This document shows, one piece after another, positions 33,993-43,116 of a DNA stretch of 64,000 bases (the first letter of the stretch is position 1; each line of letters opens with the position of its first letter). A program made the translations under genes and the position numbers. Under the pieces are notes generated by a model. That model saw only the letters and a program-made list of their open reading frames with translations. It was not told the DNA's origin and searched no databases. The stretch comes from an uncultured Mycoplasmatota bacterium (lineage in GTDB: Bacteria; Bacillota_I; Bacilli_A; Izemoplasmatales; Izemoplasmataceae): positions 1 to 64,000 of the forward strand of contig CAJXLP010000001.1 in the NCBI GenBank assembly GCA_913056275.1, in the 5' to 3' direction.

Positions 33993-36847
33993 TTAACTTT
34001 AGTGATAATGTATTGCCATTTTTTCTGACGGAATTGAAAGCCTCCGTTGAGCATCGCCATGCCTTCTTTAAGGGGATCTTTCAAGGCTTTAAAGGCGTCT
34101 GGAAATAGTACAGCATCGAGTTCGACAATGTGTCCTCTTAAGGCCACAAATGCCATTGCATCACCTTGCTTGGTTGTAATTGCATTGACCCGAGTGATCT
34201 GCGCCATAATTGGCCCATTTATTTTCTCTTCAAATGCGTCATCAAGGGTTCTCACATCGGGGTGCTCGAGCCACTTTTGATAAGGTTGATACACGTGATA
34301 TTTAAAGGCCACGGTGAGGGCTAATTTTTCTTGACTGGCCAGCGTCTCATGCGGATATTCCTCATAGGTCACGAGCTTGAAATCACTCAAGGATTCTCCA
34401 GTCATTTGGGCGAAGGTTTTTAAGGCGTCTAAATTTTCAATCATCGTTTGATGAGTGTGCCCAAATACATCAAGCGCTCCCGCATAAATCAAGTACGTCC
34501 ATTGTCTCGTGTTTAAGACATCTTTCGTTTTTTGGATGAAATCTAAAAAAGATTCAAAGCCTACTTCATCCCGTATGGCGATGATTTTCATCACCGTCTC
34601 TTGGCCAATATTTTTAATCCCTGTTAGCGGATAAATGAGCGCGTGGTATTCCAACTTAAAACGATGTCCCGATTCTAAAATGTTGGGGGTTAATACTTCT
34701 AAGTTTTGGGCGTTTGCATCGGCGATGTACTGGTGCATCAGCGTCTCTTGATGAAACGCTTGAGTCATCATGACACTTAAGAAAGCGCCGGGATAATGGG
34801 CTTTTAAATACATCATCCAATACGCAATTAACGCATACGCCACGGAGTGTGACCGGTTAAACCCGTAATCGGCAAACCGAACAATCAAATCATAGATCGA
34901 TTGAGCGAGTTTTTCCTGACGCTCTATTGCCTGTGATTTTTCCATAAACCGGGCGCGCTCTTTTTCTAACGTACTGCGTTCTTTTTTACTGACCGCTCGC
35001 CGTAATAGATCGGCTTCTTCTAAAGAGTAACCCGCAAAGTCAGTTGCAATGCGCATGATCTGTTCTTGGTAAATGATTATCCCGTAGGTCGGTTCTAAAA
35101 TCGGGTCAATGGTGGCGTGGATTTTTGGAATTTCAGCGCCTTGGGCCCGCCGTTTTAAATAATCGTTAATCGATTCCATGGGCCCCGGCCGGTACAAGGC
35201 AAGTAAGGCAACGATGTCTTCAAATTGGCTAGGTTGCATGCGTGTAATGAACCGGCGCATACCCGGTGATTCCATTTGAAATATGCCGTTCATTGAACGC
35301 GTTTTAAAGGCGTCAAATGTTGCCACATCCGTAAGGCTAATACGGGCCAGTTCAATCGGCCGTTTGAGGGTCGGATTAATGACGTTTAAAATGTCTCGAA
35401 TCAGCGATAAATTTCGCAGTCCCAGTAAGTCGATTTTTAATAAATCCATCGATTCCAAAACTTTTTGCTCAAGCTGGGTTTGACTCATTGAGAGCAACCC
35501 CCGTGACAAGGCAGTGTAATCAGTGAGTGGCCGGTCACTTAAAATGACCCCCGCTGCATGCGTGCCGATATGTTTGGGCGTGCCTTCTAACTGAGCAGCC
35601 AGGGTAATCCATTCAGCCGTTTTTTCATCACGCGCCATCCAGTCTTGAACGTTGGCGTCTTGCTCAATCATCGCTTGAATGGATTCATACGATTTGATCG
35701 CATCCATAATTTGGCTTAACCGTTTTTTTTCAATGCTTAACACACGCGCGGAATCTCTTAAACTTGATCGCTTTAAAAAGGTCCCAAAGGTGGCGATTAA
35801 GGCAACGTGATCGGGGCCATATTTGTCTTGCAAGTATCCGAGAAGTATATCGCGTTCATCGTCTGGAAAATCGAGGTCAATATCGGGCATGGTTTTTCGT
35901 GCCTGGTTTAAAAACCGTTCAAACAAAAGGTTATGTTTGAGCGGATCTATATGCGTAATTCCCAAGGCATATGCCACCAAACTTCCCGGGGCACTCCCTC
36001 TTCCTGGTCCGACAATAATCGACCGTCTTTTCGCTTCTTTGATAATGTCCCAAACAATCAAAAAGTAATCTTCATACTGCAACGATTCAATGACGTTGAG
36101 TTCACGTTCTAAGCGCTCTTTGTAAGGCGCTTCTGGGTGCGGGTCGATTTGTAAACGCCGGGTCAACCCTTTTTTTGATAGGGCTCTTAAATAGGCCATC
36201 GACGTTACATTGTCCGGGGTTTGATAGCTTGGCAATGTGGCTTTTTTTAAAGTGATTTGTAGGGCGTGGTCGCGGATAAATTCTGCGTCTTGATCGGTCG
36301 CATGAAACGTCTCTGAAAGCGGTGTGGATAGGTCTGATGGGGTGTTTAAAATTGCTTTTAATAAGTCTTCGAGCGCAGCTGGTTCACTGTCTCTTAAAAC
36401 CCGGTGACACGATACATTCAAATGGTCAGTCCGGTATACATGCGTCAGTGTTTCATGATAGTGTTCCAGATCGATCTCACTCACAGTATCCGGCCATATA
36501 ATCAATGAAAGATGCGCGCTGTAGGGGGCAATATCAACGACACTGAGGGTTCCTTTAAACGCATATAAAGTCTCTACTTTCAGCAATGCCTCATAGCCTT
36601 TTTCACCCCGCGCATAGACGAGCGCAGTGGTCGTGCCTTCAGCTTTTTCTAACTGAATCTCAATGCCAAGTAAGGGAGTTATTTGAGCCGCCTTGGCCAT
36701 GCGTAAAAAAGGAACGGACGCATGCAGATGATGATCGGCAAGAGCGACGTGCGTTCCTTTTTTTTGCGCCGTTTGAATCAACGTTTCAAGCGCTAAAACA
36801 CTGCCATTAAAACTGTAGCTTGACTGCGTGTACAGACTGTTAATCAC
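33974..36847 (-). CDS. dnaE: DNA polymerase III alpha subunit, DnaE type, compact (GTG start)
   Basis: This 957-residue replicative polymerase is shorter than the usual 1100 or so. It has the catalytic aspartates in MPDIDLDFPDDERD (D322, D324), the finger segment YQEQIMRIA, the helix-hairpin-helix region and a C-terminal OB-fold (IMAQITRVNAITTKQGDAMAF). The N-terminal PHP domain is degenerate: the usual HLHxxYS metal site reads SLYTQSSYS, so no proofreading or phosphatase activity is expected. The start is GTG with AGAGGGG upstream. TGA-TATAAT lies in the gap. Confidence 0.94.
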   Translation of the reverse strand: MINSLYTQSSYSFNGSVLALETLIQTAQKKGTHVALADHHLHASVPFLRMAKAAQITPLLGIEIQLEKAEGTTTALVYARGEKGYEALLKVETLYAFKGTLSVVDIAPYSAHLSLIIWPDTVSEIDLEHYHETLTHVYRTDHLNVSCHRVLRDSEPAALEDLLKAILNTPSDLSTPLSETFHATDQDAEFIRDHALQITLKKATLPSYQTPDNVTSMAYLRALSKKGLTRRLQIDPHPEAPYKERLERELNVIESLQYEDYFLIVWDIIKEAKRRSIIVGPGRGSAPGSLVAYALGITHIDPLKHNLLFERFLNQARKTMPDIDLDFPDDERDILLGYLQDKYGPDHVALIATFGTFLKRSSLRDSARVLSIEKKRLSQIMDAIKSYESIQAMIEQDANVQDWMARDEKTAEWITLAAQLEGTPKHIGTHAAGVILSDRPLTDYTALSRGLLSMSQTQLEQKVLESMDLLKIDLLGLRNLSLIRDILNVINPTLKRPIELARISLTDVATFDAFKTRSMNGIFQMESPGMRRFITRMQPSQFEDIVALLALYRPGPMESINDYLKRRAQGAEIPKIHATIDPILEPTYGIIIYQEQIMRIATDFAGYSLEEADLLRRAVSKKERSTLEKERARFMEKSQAIERQEKLAQSIYDLIVRFADYGFNRSHSVAYALIAYWMMYLKAHYPGAFLSVMMTQAFHQETLMHQYIADANAQNLEVLTPNILESGHRFKLEYHALIYPLTGIKNIGQETVMKIIAIRDEVGFESFLDFIQKTKDVLNTRQWTYLIYAGALDVFGHTHQTMIENLDALKTFAQMTGESLSDFKLVTYEEYPHETLASQEKLALTVAFKYHVYQPYQKWLEHPDVRTLDDAFEEKINGPIMAQITRVNAITTKQGDAMAFVALRGHIVELDAVLFPDAFKALKDPLKEGMAMLNGGFQFRQKKWQYIITKVKQIPSE

Positions 36848-36854
36848 GGGCCAC

Positions 36855-36893
36855 CCCTCTTGGGCTGATTATATCATATCAGGGGGTGGACGA
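36855..36893 (-). promoter_or_regulatory. dnaE promoter in the loop of an SD-sequestering hairpin
   Basis: Minus-strand arms CCACCCC and GGGGTGG flank an inner stem CTGAT/ATCAG. The right arm holds the dnaE ribosome site, and the -10 TATAAT (extended by TGA) lies in the loop. Transcripts starting at this promoter would lack the left arm; readthrough transcripts would contain it. Confidence 0.45.
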
Positions 36894-38141
36894 GCGCTTT
36901 TTAAAGCGCCATACTTCACGGATCACAAACCAACTTGCTAGTACAATTGAGCCCCCCATTAAACTGAGTTCAAGCCAATCTGTCATCGCCATGGAATCGG
37001 CAGACTCGATTTTGAATTGGATCGTTTCTAAGTAGCCATTGGCGCCGAACACTTTCAGCGTATGTGCCCCAGGGTCACTCACTTCACTTCCACTATCCAG
37101 AAACTCATTATTCAAGTAGCCTTCCCCTTGATAGGTAATCGTCACGGGTCCATCATAGGTTTTTAAGTGTTCCACCCCGTCGACGCGTGCATTTATTTTA
37201 AAGGGGATTTCAAAGGCGTAATTGGCATCATAAATGCCAAAGACATAATCTCCGGGTCCTTCAATGACTTCCCCGGGCGCATAATATTCTCCGTTGAGCA
37301 TGCCTTGACCATACGTGTAGTCTATCCGAACATCCGAACTTTTGATCGCGTTGGCTTCGATGCCTGAGACAGCTGGGTCTAAGGTAAAATTGACCACACT
37401 TTCCCCGTGGGTCCATGTATATTTTCCTGGAGTCACCAGCGTTTTAGGTCCCTTAATTAACTGCCCGTTAAGGTGCGCCTCACCAGCGAAATGAATCGTT
37501 ACTTGATCGGTGTAAGTTGCCCCGGATGCAATCCCTGCAAACGCGCCATCTTGTAAGATCTCTTGGCTGTGACGGACTAAAATGTCCGCCGTATCTTGAA
37601 ATTCAAAGTACACCAAGTACCCGGAATCTACCGCTTCGATATCAGTAATCTTTTCTGTGAATTCAAGCGGCGACTCATCCTCGCCTAAAATGTGCAACGT
37701 ATCATGAGCAAACTGAAAATCGCCGTGCCCGTTCTCTATGCTTTCGCGCATGTGAAGTAAGTAGCCGTCCGTCAATGGATAAGCTCCAATTAAATCTTGT
37801 TGCAAGGGACTTTCTAATAACGCATTCACCGTGAGCGTCCCGTCTTTGTGAATGACCACAAAGAACGGGTCATACGTTCGTGTGGCGTGGTGAAGGGTGT
37901 ACCCTTCAATTAGAAAGTCATCGCCATGAACCCAGGCGTGGTTGAGTGAATACTTCCGCGTATCATCCCCGAGTTGATGGGTAAATTGATACATGCCTGT
38001 CCCTTCCATGTGTAACACGCTAACCCCGTCGACAGTTTCCCGGGTAATATCTAATTGTGTGCCATCAATTGTGAGTGTAGCGTCTGTGCGCGCCATGCCA
38101 ATCAAAGCCACGGCAACCCCTATTACTTTTAAAAATGTCAT
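36879..38141 (-). CDS. membrane-anchored extracytoplasmic protein with three Ig-like repeats
   Basis: I do not recognise this 420-residue protein. It has an N-terminal hydrophobic signal (about 2-17), a large extracytoplasmic part, and a C-terminal membrane helix at about 386-408 followed by a basic tail RFKKRSS. From about residue 190 there are three repeats with the pattern VTIxYxGxGxLNxExxxxG then PGxYxxxVxxxNxxxxxxFxI, typical of Ig-like domains of surface proteins. The start is set at 38141 by AGGAGG eight bases upstream; that ribosome site lies within the 3' arm of the ackA terminator hairpin. Confidence 0.75.
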   Translation of the reverse strand: MTFLKVIGVAVALIGMARTDATLTIDGTQLDITRETVDGVSVLHMEGTGMYQFTHQLGDDTRKYSLNHAWVHGDDFLIEGYTLHHATRTYDPFFVVIHKDGTLTVNALLESPLQQDLIGAYPLTDGYLLHMRESIENGHGDFQFAHDTLHILGEDESPLEFTEKITDIEAVDSGYLVYFEFQDTADILVRHSQEILQDGAFAGIASGATYTDQVTIHFAGEAHLNGQLIKGPKTLVTPGKYTWTHGESVVNFTLDPAVSGIEANAIKSSDVRIDYTYGQGMLNGEYYAPGEVIEGPGDYVFGIYDANYAFEIPFKINARVDGVEHLKTYDGPVTITYQGEGYLNNEFLDSGSEVSDPGAHTLKVFGANGYLETIQFKIESADSMAMTDWLELSLMGGSIVLASWFVIREVWRFKKRSSTP

Positions 38142-38177
38142 AAAAAAAACCTCCTCACTTAAACCATATGAGGAGGT
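38142..38177 (-). terminator. ackA terminator that also sequesters the next gene's ribosome site
   Basis: Arms ACCTCCTCA and TGAGGAGGT (9 bp, 11-base loop) are followed by eight T and then, directly, the ATG of the next gene. The right arm is the AGGAGG ribosome site of that gene. Confidence 0.85.
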
Positions 38178-38193
38178 CTGAAAATTTCTTTTT

Positions 38194-39378
38194 TTAATCG
38201 ATAAGACGTAATGTATCGCGGGCAATCATCACTTCTTCGTTGGTTGGAACGACCATCAGTTTCACGGCCGATCCAGTTTTTGAAATGACAACTTCTTCTC
38301 CGCGCACTTGGTTTTTCTTGCCGTCTATTTCCGTGCCTAAATAGTGCAAACGGTTCGCCACCATGGCGCGGGTTTCTGGGGCATTTTCACCGATACCGGC
38401 GGTGAAGACAATCGCATCCACTCCGTTCATCGCAAGTACGTAAGCGCCAATGTAATCAGCAATCATTTTGGCTTGTTTGAGAATCGCGAGATGGGCTTTT
38501 TTATCGCCTTTGTCACTGGCCGCCCACAGGTCTCTTGAATCACTTGAAATTTCTGACACTCCGAGGTACCCAGACCGTTTATTCAAATCGGCAATAACCG
38601 ATTGAATCGAACGATTTTCTTTCATCGCAATGTATTCAATGATTGCGGGATCAACGTCCCCACTGCGCGTCCCCATACTAATGCCAGCCAGTGGCGTGAA
38701 GCCCATCGATGTATCGATGCTCTCACCGCCATCTACCGCACATAGTGACGCACCATTTCCGATGTGTAAGACGATAATCTTTGTGTCTTTGAGAGGTTTG
38801 TCTAACAGTTCAGCAGTTCGCTCTGACACGTATTTATGGCTCGTGCCGTGAAAGCCATATTTACGCACCCGGTAGTTCTCATACCACTCATAGGGCGTGG
38901 CATACATGTAGGCTTCTTTAGGCATCGTTTGGTGGAAGGCCGTGTCAAAGACTGCGACTTGGGGTATGCCTGGTAAGGCAGATTCAAAAGCTTCAATGCC
39001 CATTAAGTTAGCAGGGTTATGAAGAGGCGCTAAATCAGAGACATCGTCAATGGCCCGTTTCACCGCGTCATCCACTTTGACCGAATCTTTAAACGCTTCA
39101 CCCCCGTGGACCACCCGGTGGCCCACGCCTTTGATGGCGTCGAGAGACTCTAGAATCTGTTCATCAATGAGCGCCTTGAGTAAAAATTCAACGGCTTCTT
39201 TGTGGGTCGGAAAAGGTTGGTCAAAGGTTTTTTTCTCTCCGTCAAATTTCAGTGCAAAGTTGGAATCATCAAGGCCAATTCGTTCACAGACTCCGGACGC
39301 TACTAACGTCTCATCGGGCATTTTTAAGACTTGAAATTTTAAAGATGAACTACCGGCGTTTACAGCAAGAATTATCAT
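38194..39378 (-). CDS. ackA: acetate kinase
   Basis: This 394-residue enzyme makes ATP from acetyl phosphate, an overflow or fermentative ATP step. Seen: AVNAGSSSLKFQ at the N-terminus, GHRVVHGGEAF, and DTAFHQTMPKEAYMYATPYEWY, with the catalytic arginine and aspartate regions. The start is MIILAVNAGSS at 39378, which overlaps the stop of the upstream methyltransferase gene (ATGA) and has AAAGGA upstream. No phosphotransacetylase gene is in the window. Confidence 0.97.
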   Translation of the reverse strand: MIILAVNAGSSSLKFQVLKMPDETLVASGVCERIGLDDSNFALKFDGEKKTFDQPFPTHKEAVEFLLKALIDEQILESLDAIKGVGHRVVHGGEAFKDSVKVDDAVKRAIDDVSDLAPLHNPANLMGIEAFESALPGIPQVAVFDTAFHQTMPKEAYMYATPYEWYENYRVRKYGFHGTSHKYVSERTAELLDKPLKDTKIIVLHIGNGASLCAVDGGESIDTSMGFTPLAGISMGTRSGDVDPAIIEYIAMKENRSIQSVIADLNKRSGYLGVSEISSDSRDLWAASDKGDKKAHLAILKQAKMIADYIGAYVLAMNGVDAIVFTAGIGENAPETRAMVANRLHYLGTEIDGKKNQVRGEEVVISKTGSAVKLMVVPTNEEVMIARDTLRLID

Positions 39379-40310
39379 GAGTGTGTATCCTTTCTTTGTG
39401 AGAACCATGTATTTAATTTAAGTAAGGCTTCTTCCATCGCCTCGACATCATCAAAGGCGGGGATTTCAGCGACTAAGAAACGATCAATCACAGCGGCTTT
39501 ATCCATTTTTTTCTGCAGGATTAAGATGCTTTTAGGATGCATTTTAAAGAGTGACTCATCCAGTTTAAGCAACCCAAATAAATGCGCTACTTCACCGAGT
39601 TCTTTTTTAAATGAATCGGCGGCTGATGTATCAAAGAAATCATTTTCAATAAGACAGATCATAAAATGGTTCGGCTCTAAATGTTGGAGGTGATGCAAGA
39701 TGCCGTAATACGGCAAATAAGGGGCTTTGGAATCTTTTTTATAAATCGGAAAATCGGTCACAATCAAATCAAACATGTGATCTTTAAAGGTGAATGAATC
39801 TTGGTGGTATAGCGTATGTTCGATGTCTAGCGCGTCGAGATAATTCCGCGCCAGTTCAACGAGTCTGGCATTGCTTTCAATGCCACTGTATAAACTGGTG
39901 TCCGGCAATCCTTCAGCAAGTGTTGCGAGTAAGTTTCCGGTCCCTAAAAAAGGGTCCAATACACGAATGGGAGGTGTGTCATATAGCTTATCAGTTAGAT
40001 AAGATACGAAATACCCAATGCCATCAGGCGTCATTAACGCATTGGCAATTTGATCATCTTTGAAGGCTTGTAAAATAAATAACTGAAAGGCTTTACGCAT
40101 GGATTGCACGTCAAAATTGCGTTCGGCAATCTGGGCTTTCGCGTCGCTTAAGCGTTCGTCATTTAAAAGGGCGGAAGGTCGCTCATCATCGAGCAAGAAC
40201 CGAAAGACATCATTCAAGGCATCTAACCCGCGTTGATTCGCTTCATAAAAAATAGGATATACCGTTTCTAAAAACGATATCATAGCGCTTAAGCTTTCTT
40301 TTTTCGACAC
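39375..40310 (-). CDS. class I SAM methyltransferase, YtxK-like (GTG start)
   Basis: This 311-residue protein has an N-terminal helical region (1-85) and an N6-adenine-type methyltransferase fold with motif I LDPFLGTGNLLATLAE and a catalytic-loop equivalent TDFPIY in place of NPPF/Y. Genes of this type sit directly upstream of ackA in many Firmicutes (ytxK-ackA), as here. The function is unknown. The start is GTG with a weak GGTGAT site. A promoter TAGACA-17-TATTAT (extended by TGC) lies upstream, divergent from yidD. Confidence 0.85.
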   Translation of the reverse strand: MSKKESLSAMISFLETVYPIFYEANQRGLDALNDVFRFLLDDERPSALLNDERLSDAKAQIAERNFDVQSMRKAFQLFILQAFKDDQIANALMTPDGIGYFVSYLTDKLYDTPPIRVLDPFLGTGNLLATLAEGLPDTSLYSGIESNARLVELARNYLDALDIEHTLYHQDSFTFKDHMFDLIVTDFPIYKKDSKAPYLPYYGILHHLQHLEPNHFMICLIENDFFDTSAADSFKKELGEVAHLFGLLKLDESLFKMHPKSILILQKKMDKAAVIDRFLVAEIPAFDDVEAMEEALLKLNTWFSQRKDTHS

Positions 40311-40422
40311 GTTATCACCGCTAATTATAATAGCACTCTCCCCATCATATGTCTATCTTTCACGGGCTAAAACTGAATATTGATTCAGGTGCTTAGTGTT
40401 GTGAAGCAGAGGCTTATTTGGT

Positions 40423-40674
40423 ATGCTTATAACGATGAAAAAAAGAAATCAATGGGCCGTGAAATTAATCACGGATTATCAAGCCTACACAAAAAATCGC
40501 CCCCCGACCTGTCGGTATTCTCCGACGTGTTCACATTACGCCAAAGAAGCGTTTGAAACGCGCAACGTATTCGTTGCGTTTGGCCTGAGCGCATGGCGTA
40601 TTTTACGGTGCAATCCCCTCTCAAAAGGGGGCTATGATCCGGTGCCCAAACCTAAAGGAGACTCCCATGAATAA
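40423..40674 (+). CDS. yidD: YidD membrane-protein-insertion efficiency factor
   Basis: This 83-residue YidD protein contains [20 protein letters not shown] and [14 protein letters not shown], the family signature. YidD proteins aid insertion of inner-membrane proteins by YidC. An alternative start at 40435 (MKKRNQ) is possible: there is an AGAGG ten bases before the first ATG and a promoter-like TTGTGA-17-TATGCT immediately upstream, so the first or second ATG may be used. The last eight bases overlap metK, so both are one transcript, an unusual pairing. Confidence 0.9.
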   Translation: MLITMKKRNQWAVKLITDYQAYTKNRPPTCRYSPTCSHYAKEAFETRNVFVAFGLSAWRILRCNPLSKGGYDPVPKPKGDSHE

Positions 40675-41827
40675 TCATTACTTTTTTACCTCTGAAAGTG
40701 TGACCGAAGGTCATCCTGATAAAATTTGTGATCAAATTTCCGATGCCATCTTAGATGCGGCATTGCGCGATGACCCTAAAGCCCGAGTCGCAGTTGAGAC
40801 TGCGGTGACCACGGGGCTTGTTTTAGTATTCGGGGAAATTACAACGAGTACCTACATCGACGTTCAAGCGACCGTCCGCCAAACCATTAAAGACATTGGG
40901 TATACGCGTGGTAAATATGGATTTGACGCGGACAACACCGGGGTCTTAGTTGCTTTAGACCCACAGTCTCCAGACATTGCAGGTGGGGTAGACCGCGGGG
41001 AATCCCTCGGCGCTGGCGATCAAGGACTGATGTTTGGCTATGCGACGAATGAAACCGAATCTTACATGCCAATCACAGCGGTGTATGCCCAACGGCTCGC
41101 AAAACGCCTCGCTGATGTGCGTAAAGATGATACCTTGAGTTACTTGAGACCAGACGGCAAAACGCAAGTGACCGTCGAATTTGACGCAAATGGACGGCCA
41201 TTGCGCGTTGAGGCGATTGTCGTATCGACCCAACACGCTGAAGACACCGACATCAAAACCATTGAGGCCGACATTCATAAGCATGTAATTGACCCAGTGA
41301 TTCCAAGAGCCATGTGTGATGCAAACACCAAATACTTCATTAATCCATCCGGCCAATTTGTCATCGGGGGTCCACAAGGCGACGCCGGACTCACCGGGCG
41401 AAAAATAATCGTCGATACATACGGCGGCGCATCGCGTCACGGTGGGGGCGCTTTTAGTGGAAAAGATCCCTCGAAAGTCGACCGAAGTGGCGCTTATGCC
41501 GCCCGGTATGTAGCGAAAAACGTCGTTGCTGCAGGCTTTGCCGACCGACTTGAAATTCAACTATCTTACGCCATCGGCGTAAGTGAACCTACCAGTATTT
41601 ACATCGATACGTTCGGCACACACACAGTCCCAGAAGATGATATATTATCTGCCATTGAACGCGTCTTTGATCTCACCCCATCCGGCATTATCAAAGCCTT
41701 AGATTTACAAACGCCCATCTATTTTAAAACAGCGGCATATGGCCATTTTGGCCGGGAAGATATCCTTTTTCCGTGGGAAAAGCTTGACCAAGTTGACGCT
41801 TTAAAAAACGCCCTTCAATCATCATAA
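40667..41827 (+). CDS. metK: S-adenosylmethionine synthetase
   Basis: This 386-residue enzyme makes SAM from methionine and ATP. Seen: [32 protein letters not shown], and [16 protein letters not shown]. The start is ATG at 40667 with AAAGGAG seven bases before it, inside the end of yidD. No SAM riboswitch is visible upstream; transcription comes from the yidD promoter. The gene ends in a 17-bp perfect terminator shared with the converging gene. Confidence 0.98.
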   Translation: MNNHYFFTSESVTEGHPDKICDQISDAILDAALRDDPKARVAVETAVTTGLVLVFGEITTSTYIDVQATVRQTIKDIGYTRGKYGFDADNTGVLVALDPQSPDIAGGVDRGESLGAGDQGLMFGYATNETESYMPITAVYAQRLAKRLADVRKDDTLSYLRPDGKTQVTVEFDANGRPLRVEAIVVSTQHAEDTDIKTIEADIHKHVIDPVIPRAMCDANTKYFINPSGQFVIGGPQGDAGLTGRKIIVDTYGGASRHGGGAFSGKDPSKVDRSGAYAARYVAKNVVAAGFADRLEIQLSYAIGVSEPTSIYIDTFGTHTVPEDDILSAIERVFDLTPSGIIKALDLQTPIYFKTAAYGHFGREDILFPWEKLDQVDALKNALQSS

Positions 41828-41867
41828 AAACACCCCCCGTAAGCGATGGGCTTACGGGGGGTGTTTT
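41827..41867. terminator. bidirectional 17-bp terminator between metK and 41866-42702
   Basis: A perfect 17-bp stem, AAAACACCCCCCGTAAG paired with its complement around a seven-base loop, with A and T at the ends, serves both converging genes. Confidence 0.95.
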
Positions 41868-42702
41868 ATACGGATAAAATTTTCATTTGTCTAAGTGCGT
41901 CTTTGTCTTCACTGTCAAATCGTTTCATCGCTTCATCGATCGATGAGGCTTTATTTTCTTCCAAATAATAGATGAGCATTTTCAAGGTTTTATACGCTTT
42001 ATACTTGTTGGGCACAATGGTCACTGCGTCAAAATCTTTCTGTACGTCTTTAATTTTTCGGTCATACGACGCAACGTCCTCGTCAATCGCTTGAATTGCG
42101 GCCTTTTCTTCAGCCTCAATCGCTTTTAACTGTGCGTGCAATTCTGCATTGCGAAAGGCGCGACGATCGAGCCAGTTGTATAGCCCCGGGAAGATGCCCC
42201 CAATTAAATAGGTAATGACTAAATGAATGATTAAGATGCCGAGTAGCACGAGCCAGAAAGGCCCGGATTCGGTAAAGAATACAATCGATGCATAGGCCAG
42301 TAGGATACTCCCAAACAAGGTAATCAGTAAGCCGAAGAATATCGCCCCCGTTAAATACCACTCAGGCAGTTTGTATGGCTTATATCCGAGTACAAACCAA
42401 ATGTTGGTGAGTGCACCAAGACCCAGCGCAACGGTGAAAGCCCCCCAGGCGCTCTGGAAAAAGCTTAAGCCGATGATAAATACGCTGAAGGTGACTAGCC
42501 AAACCAAACTTTGCATGACTATGAAACTTTTCAATTCTAGGCCTTTTAAGTACGCGTATTCAGTAATTGCCCGTTTTACAAAAAAAGACTCTTTAATGGC
42601 TTGCGTCTTTTTCCGTCTGACTTCTTTTTTTTCATATTCGAGGTCTTGTAAAGTATCCGCATACTTAAGCAATGTACGAAGTTCTGATATGATCGGGTTC
42701 AT
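41866..42702 (-). CDS. membrane protein with coiled-coil ends, unknown function
   Basis: I do not recognise this 278-residue protein. A charged N-terminal helix (1-55) is followed by four membrane segments (about 60-165) and a long, charged, probably coiled-coil C-terminal half (AELHAQLKAIEAEEKAAIQAID and on). AGGGAG precedes the ATG, and a promoter TTGTAA-17-TATTAT (extended by TGC) lies upstream, so it is expressed on its own. A shared terminator ends it. Confidence 0.75.
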   Translation of the reverse strand: MNPIISELRTLLKYADTLQDLEYEKKEVRRKKTQAIKESFFVKRAITEYAYLKGLELKSFIVMQSLVWLVTFSVFIIGLSFFQSAWGAFTVALGLGALTNIWFVLGYKPYKLPEWYLTGAIFFGLLITLFGSILLAYASIVFFTESGPFWLVLLGILIIHLVITYLIGGIFPGLYNWLDRRAFRNAELHAQLKAIEAEEKAAIQAIDEDVASYDRKIKDVQKDFDAVTIVPNKYKAYKTLKMLIYYLEENKASSIDEAMKRFDSEDKDALRQMKILSV

Positions 42703-42804
42703 GCCTAATCTCCCTAGCGGTTTAACGTGATCTTATCTCTTAAATAATAGCAAATCCCAGTGTTCATTACAATTTTTCATGAAAAGAAAAAGACTTCAAT
42801 TAAA

Positions 42805-42878
42805 TGGAGCAGGTGAGGGGAATTGAACCCCCGACTCCGCCTTGGCAAGGCGACGTTTTACCACTAAACCACACCTGC
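42805..42878 (-). tRNA. tRNA-Gly (anticodon GCC)
   Basis: Acceptor GCAGGTG/CACCTGC, anticodon loop TTGCCAA on a CGCCT-type stem, GGTTCAATTCC T arm, and an encoded CCA end. It is the last gene of a four-tRNA cluster (His-Gln-Leu-Gly on the minus strand). No clear hairpin terminator follows; only a T-rich run. Confidence 0.97.
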
Positions 42879-42942
42879 ATTTAACTAAAAGTCTAAGACT
42901 AATATACCACTATACGTAGTATCTTGTAAAGATGGAAATCAT

Positions 42943-43025
42943 TGGTGCGGGTGACAGGAATCGAACCTGCACTCCGAAGAACTAGATCCTAAATCTAGCG
43001 CGTCTGCCAGTTCCGCCACACCCGC
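42943..43025 (-). tRNA. tRNA-Leu (anticodon TAG)
   Basis: Class II tRNA with acceptor GCGGGTG/CACCCGC, anticodon stem CTAGA/TCTAG around TTTAGGA, an extra arm, GGTTCGATTCC T arm and encoded CCA. It reads CUN codons. Confidence 0.97.
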
Positions 43026-43032
43026 ATTTTTT

Positions 43033-43107
43033 TGGCTGGGCTGGATGGATTCGAACCATCGGTGTCGGAGTCAAAGTCCGATGCCTTAACCACTTGGCGA
43101 CAGCCCA
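43033..43107 (-). tRNA. tRNA-Gln (anticodon TTG)
   Basis: Acceptor TGGGCTG/CAGCCCA, anticodon stem TCGGA/TCCGA around CTTTGAC, T arm GGTTCGAATCC and encoded CCA. Confidence 0.97.
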
Positions 43108-43116
43108 ATTTTTTGA

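Noticed and set aside
40311-40422. SAM riboswitch ahead of yidD-metK
   Set aside because: The region is short and holds two divergent promoters; no SAM-I, SAM-II or SMK core was found.
42889-42900. AGTCTAAGACT between tRNA-Leu and tRNA-Gly as a terminator
   Set aside because: The stem is only five pairs and no T tract follows; it is probably tRNA spacer.
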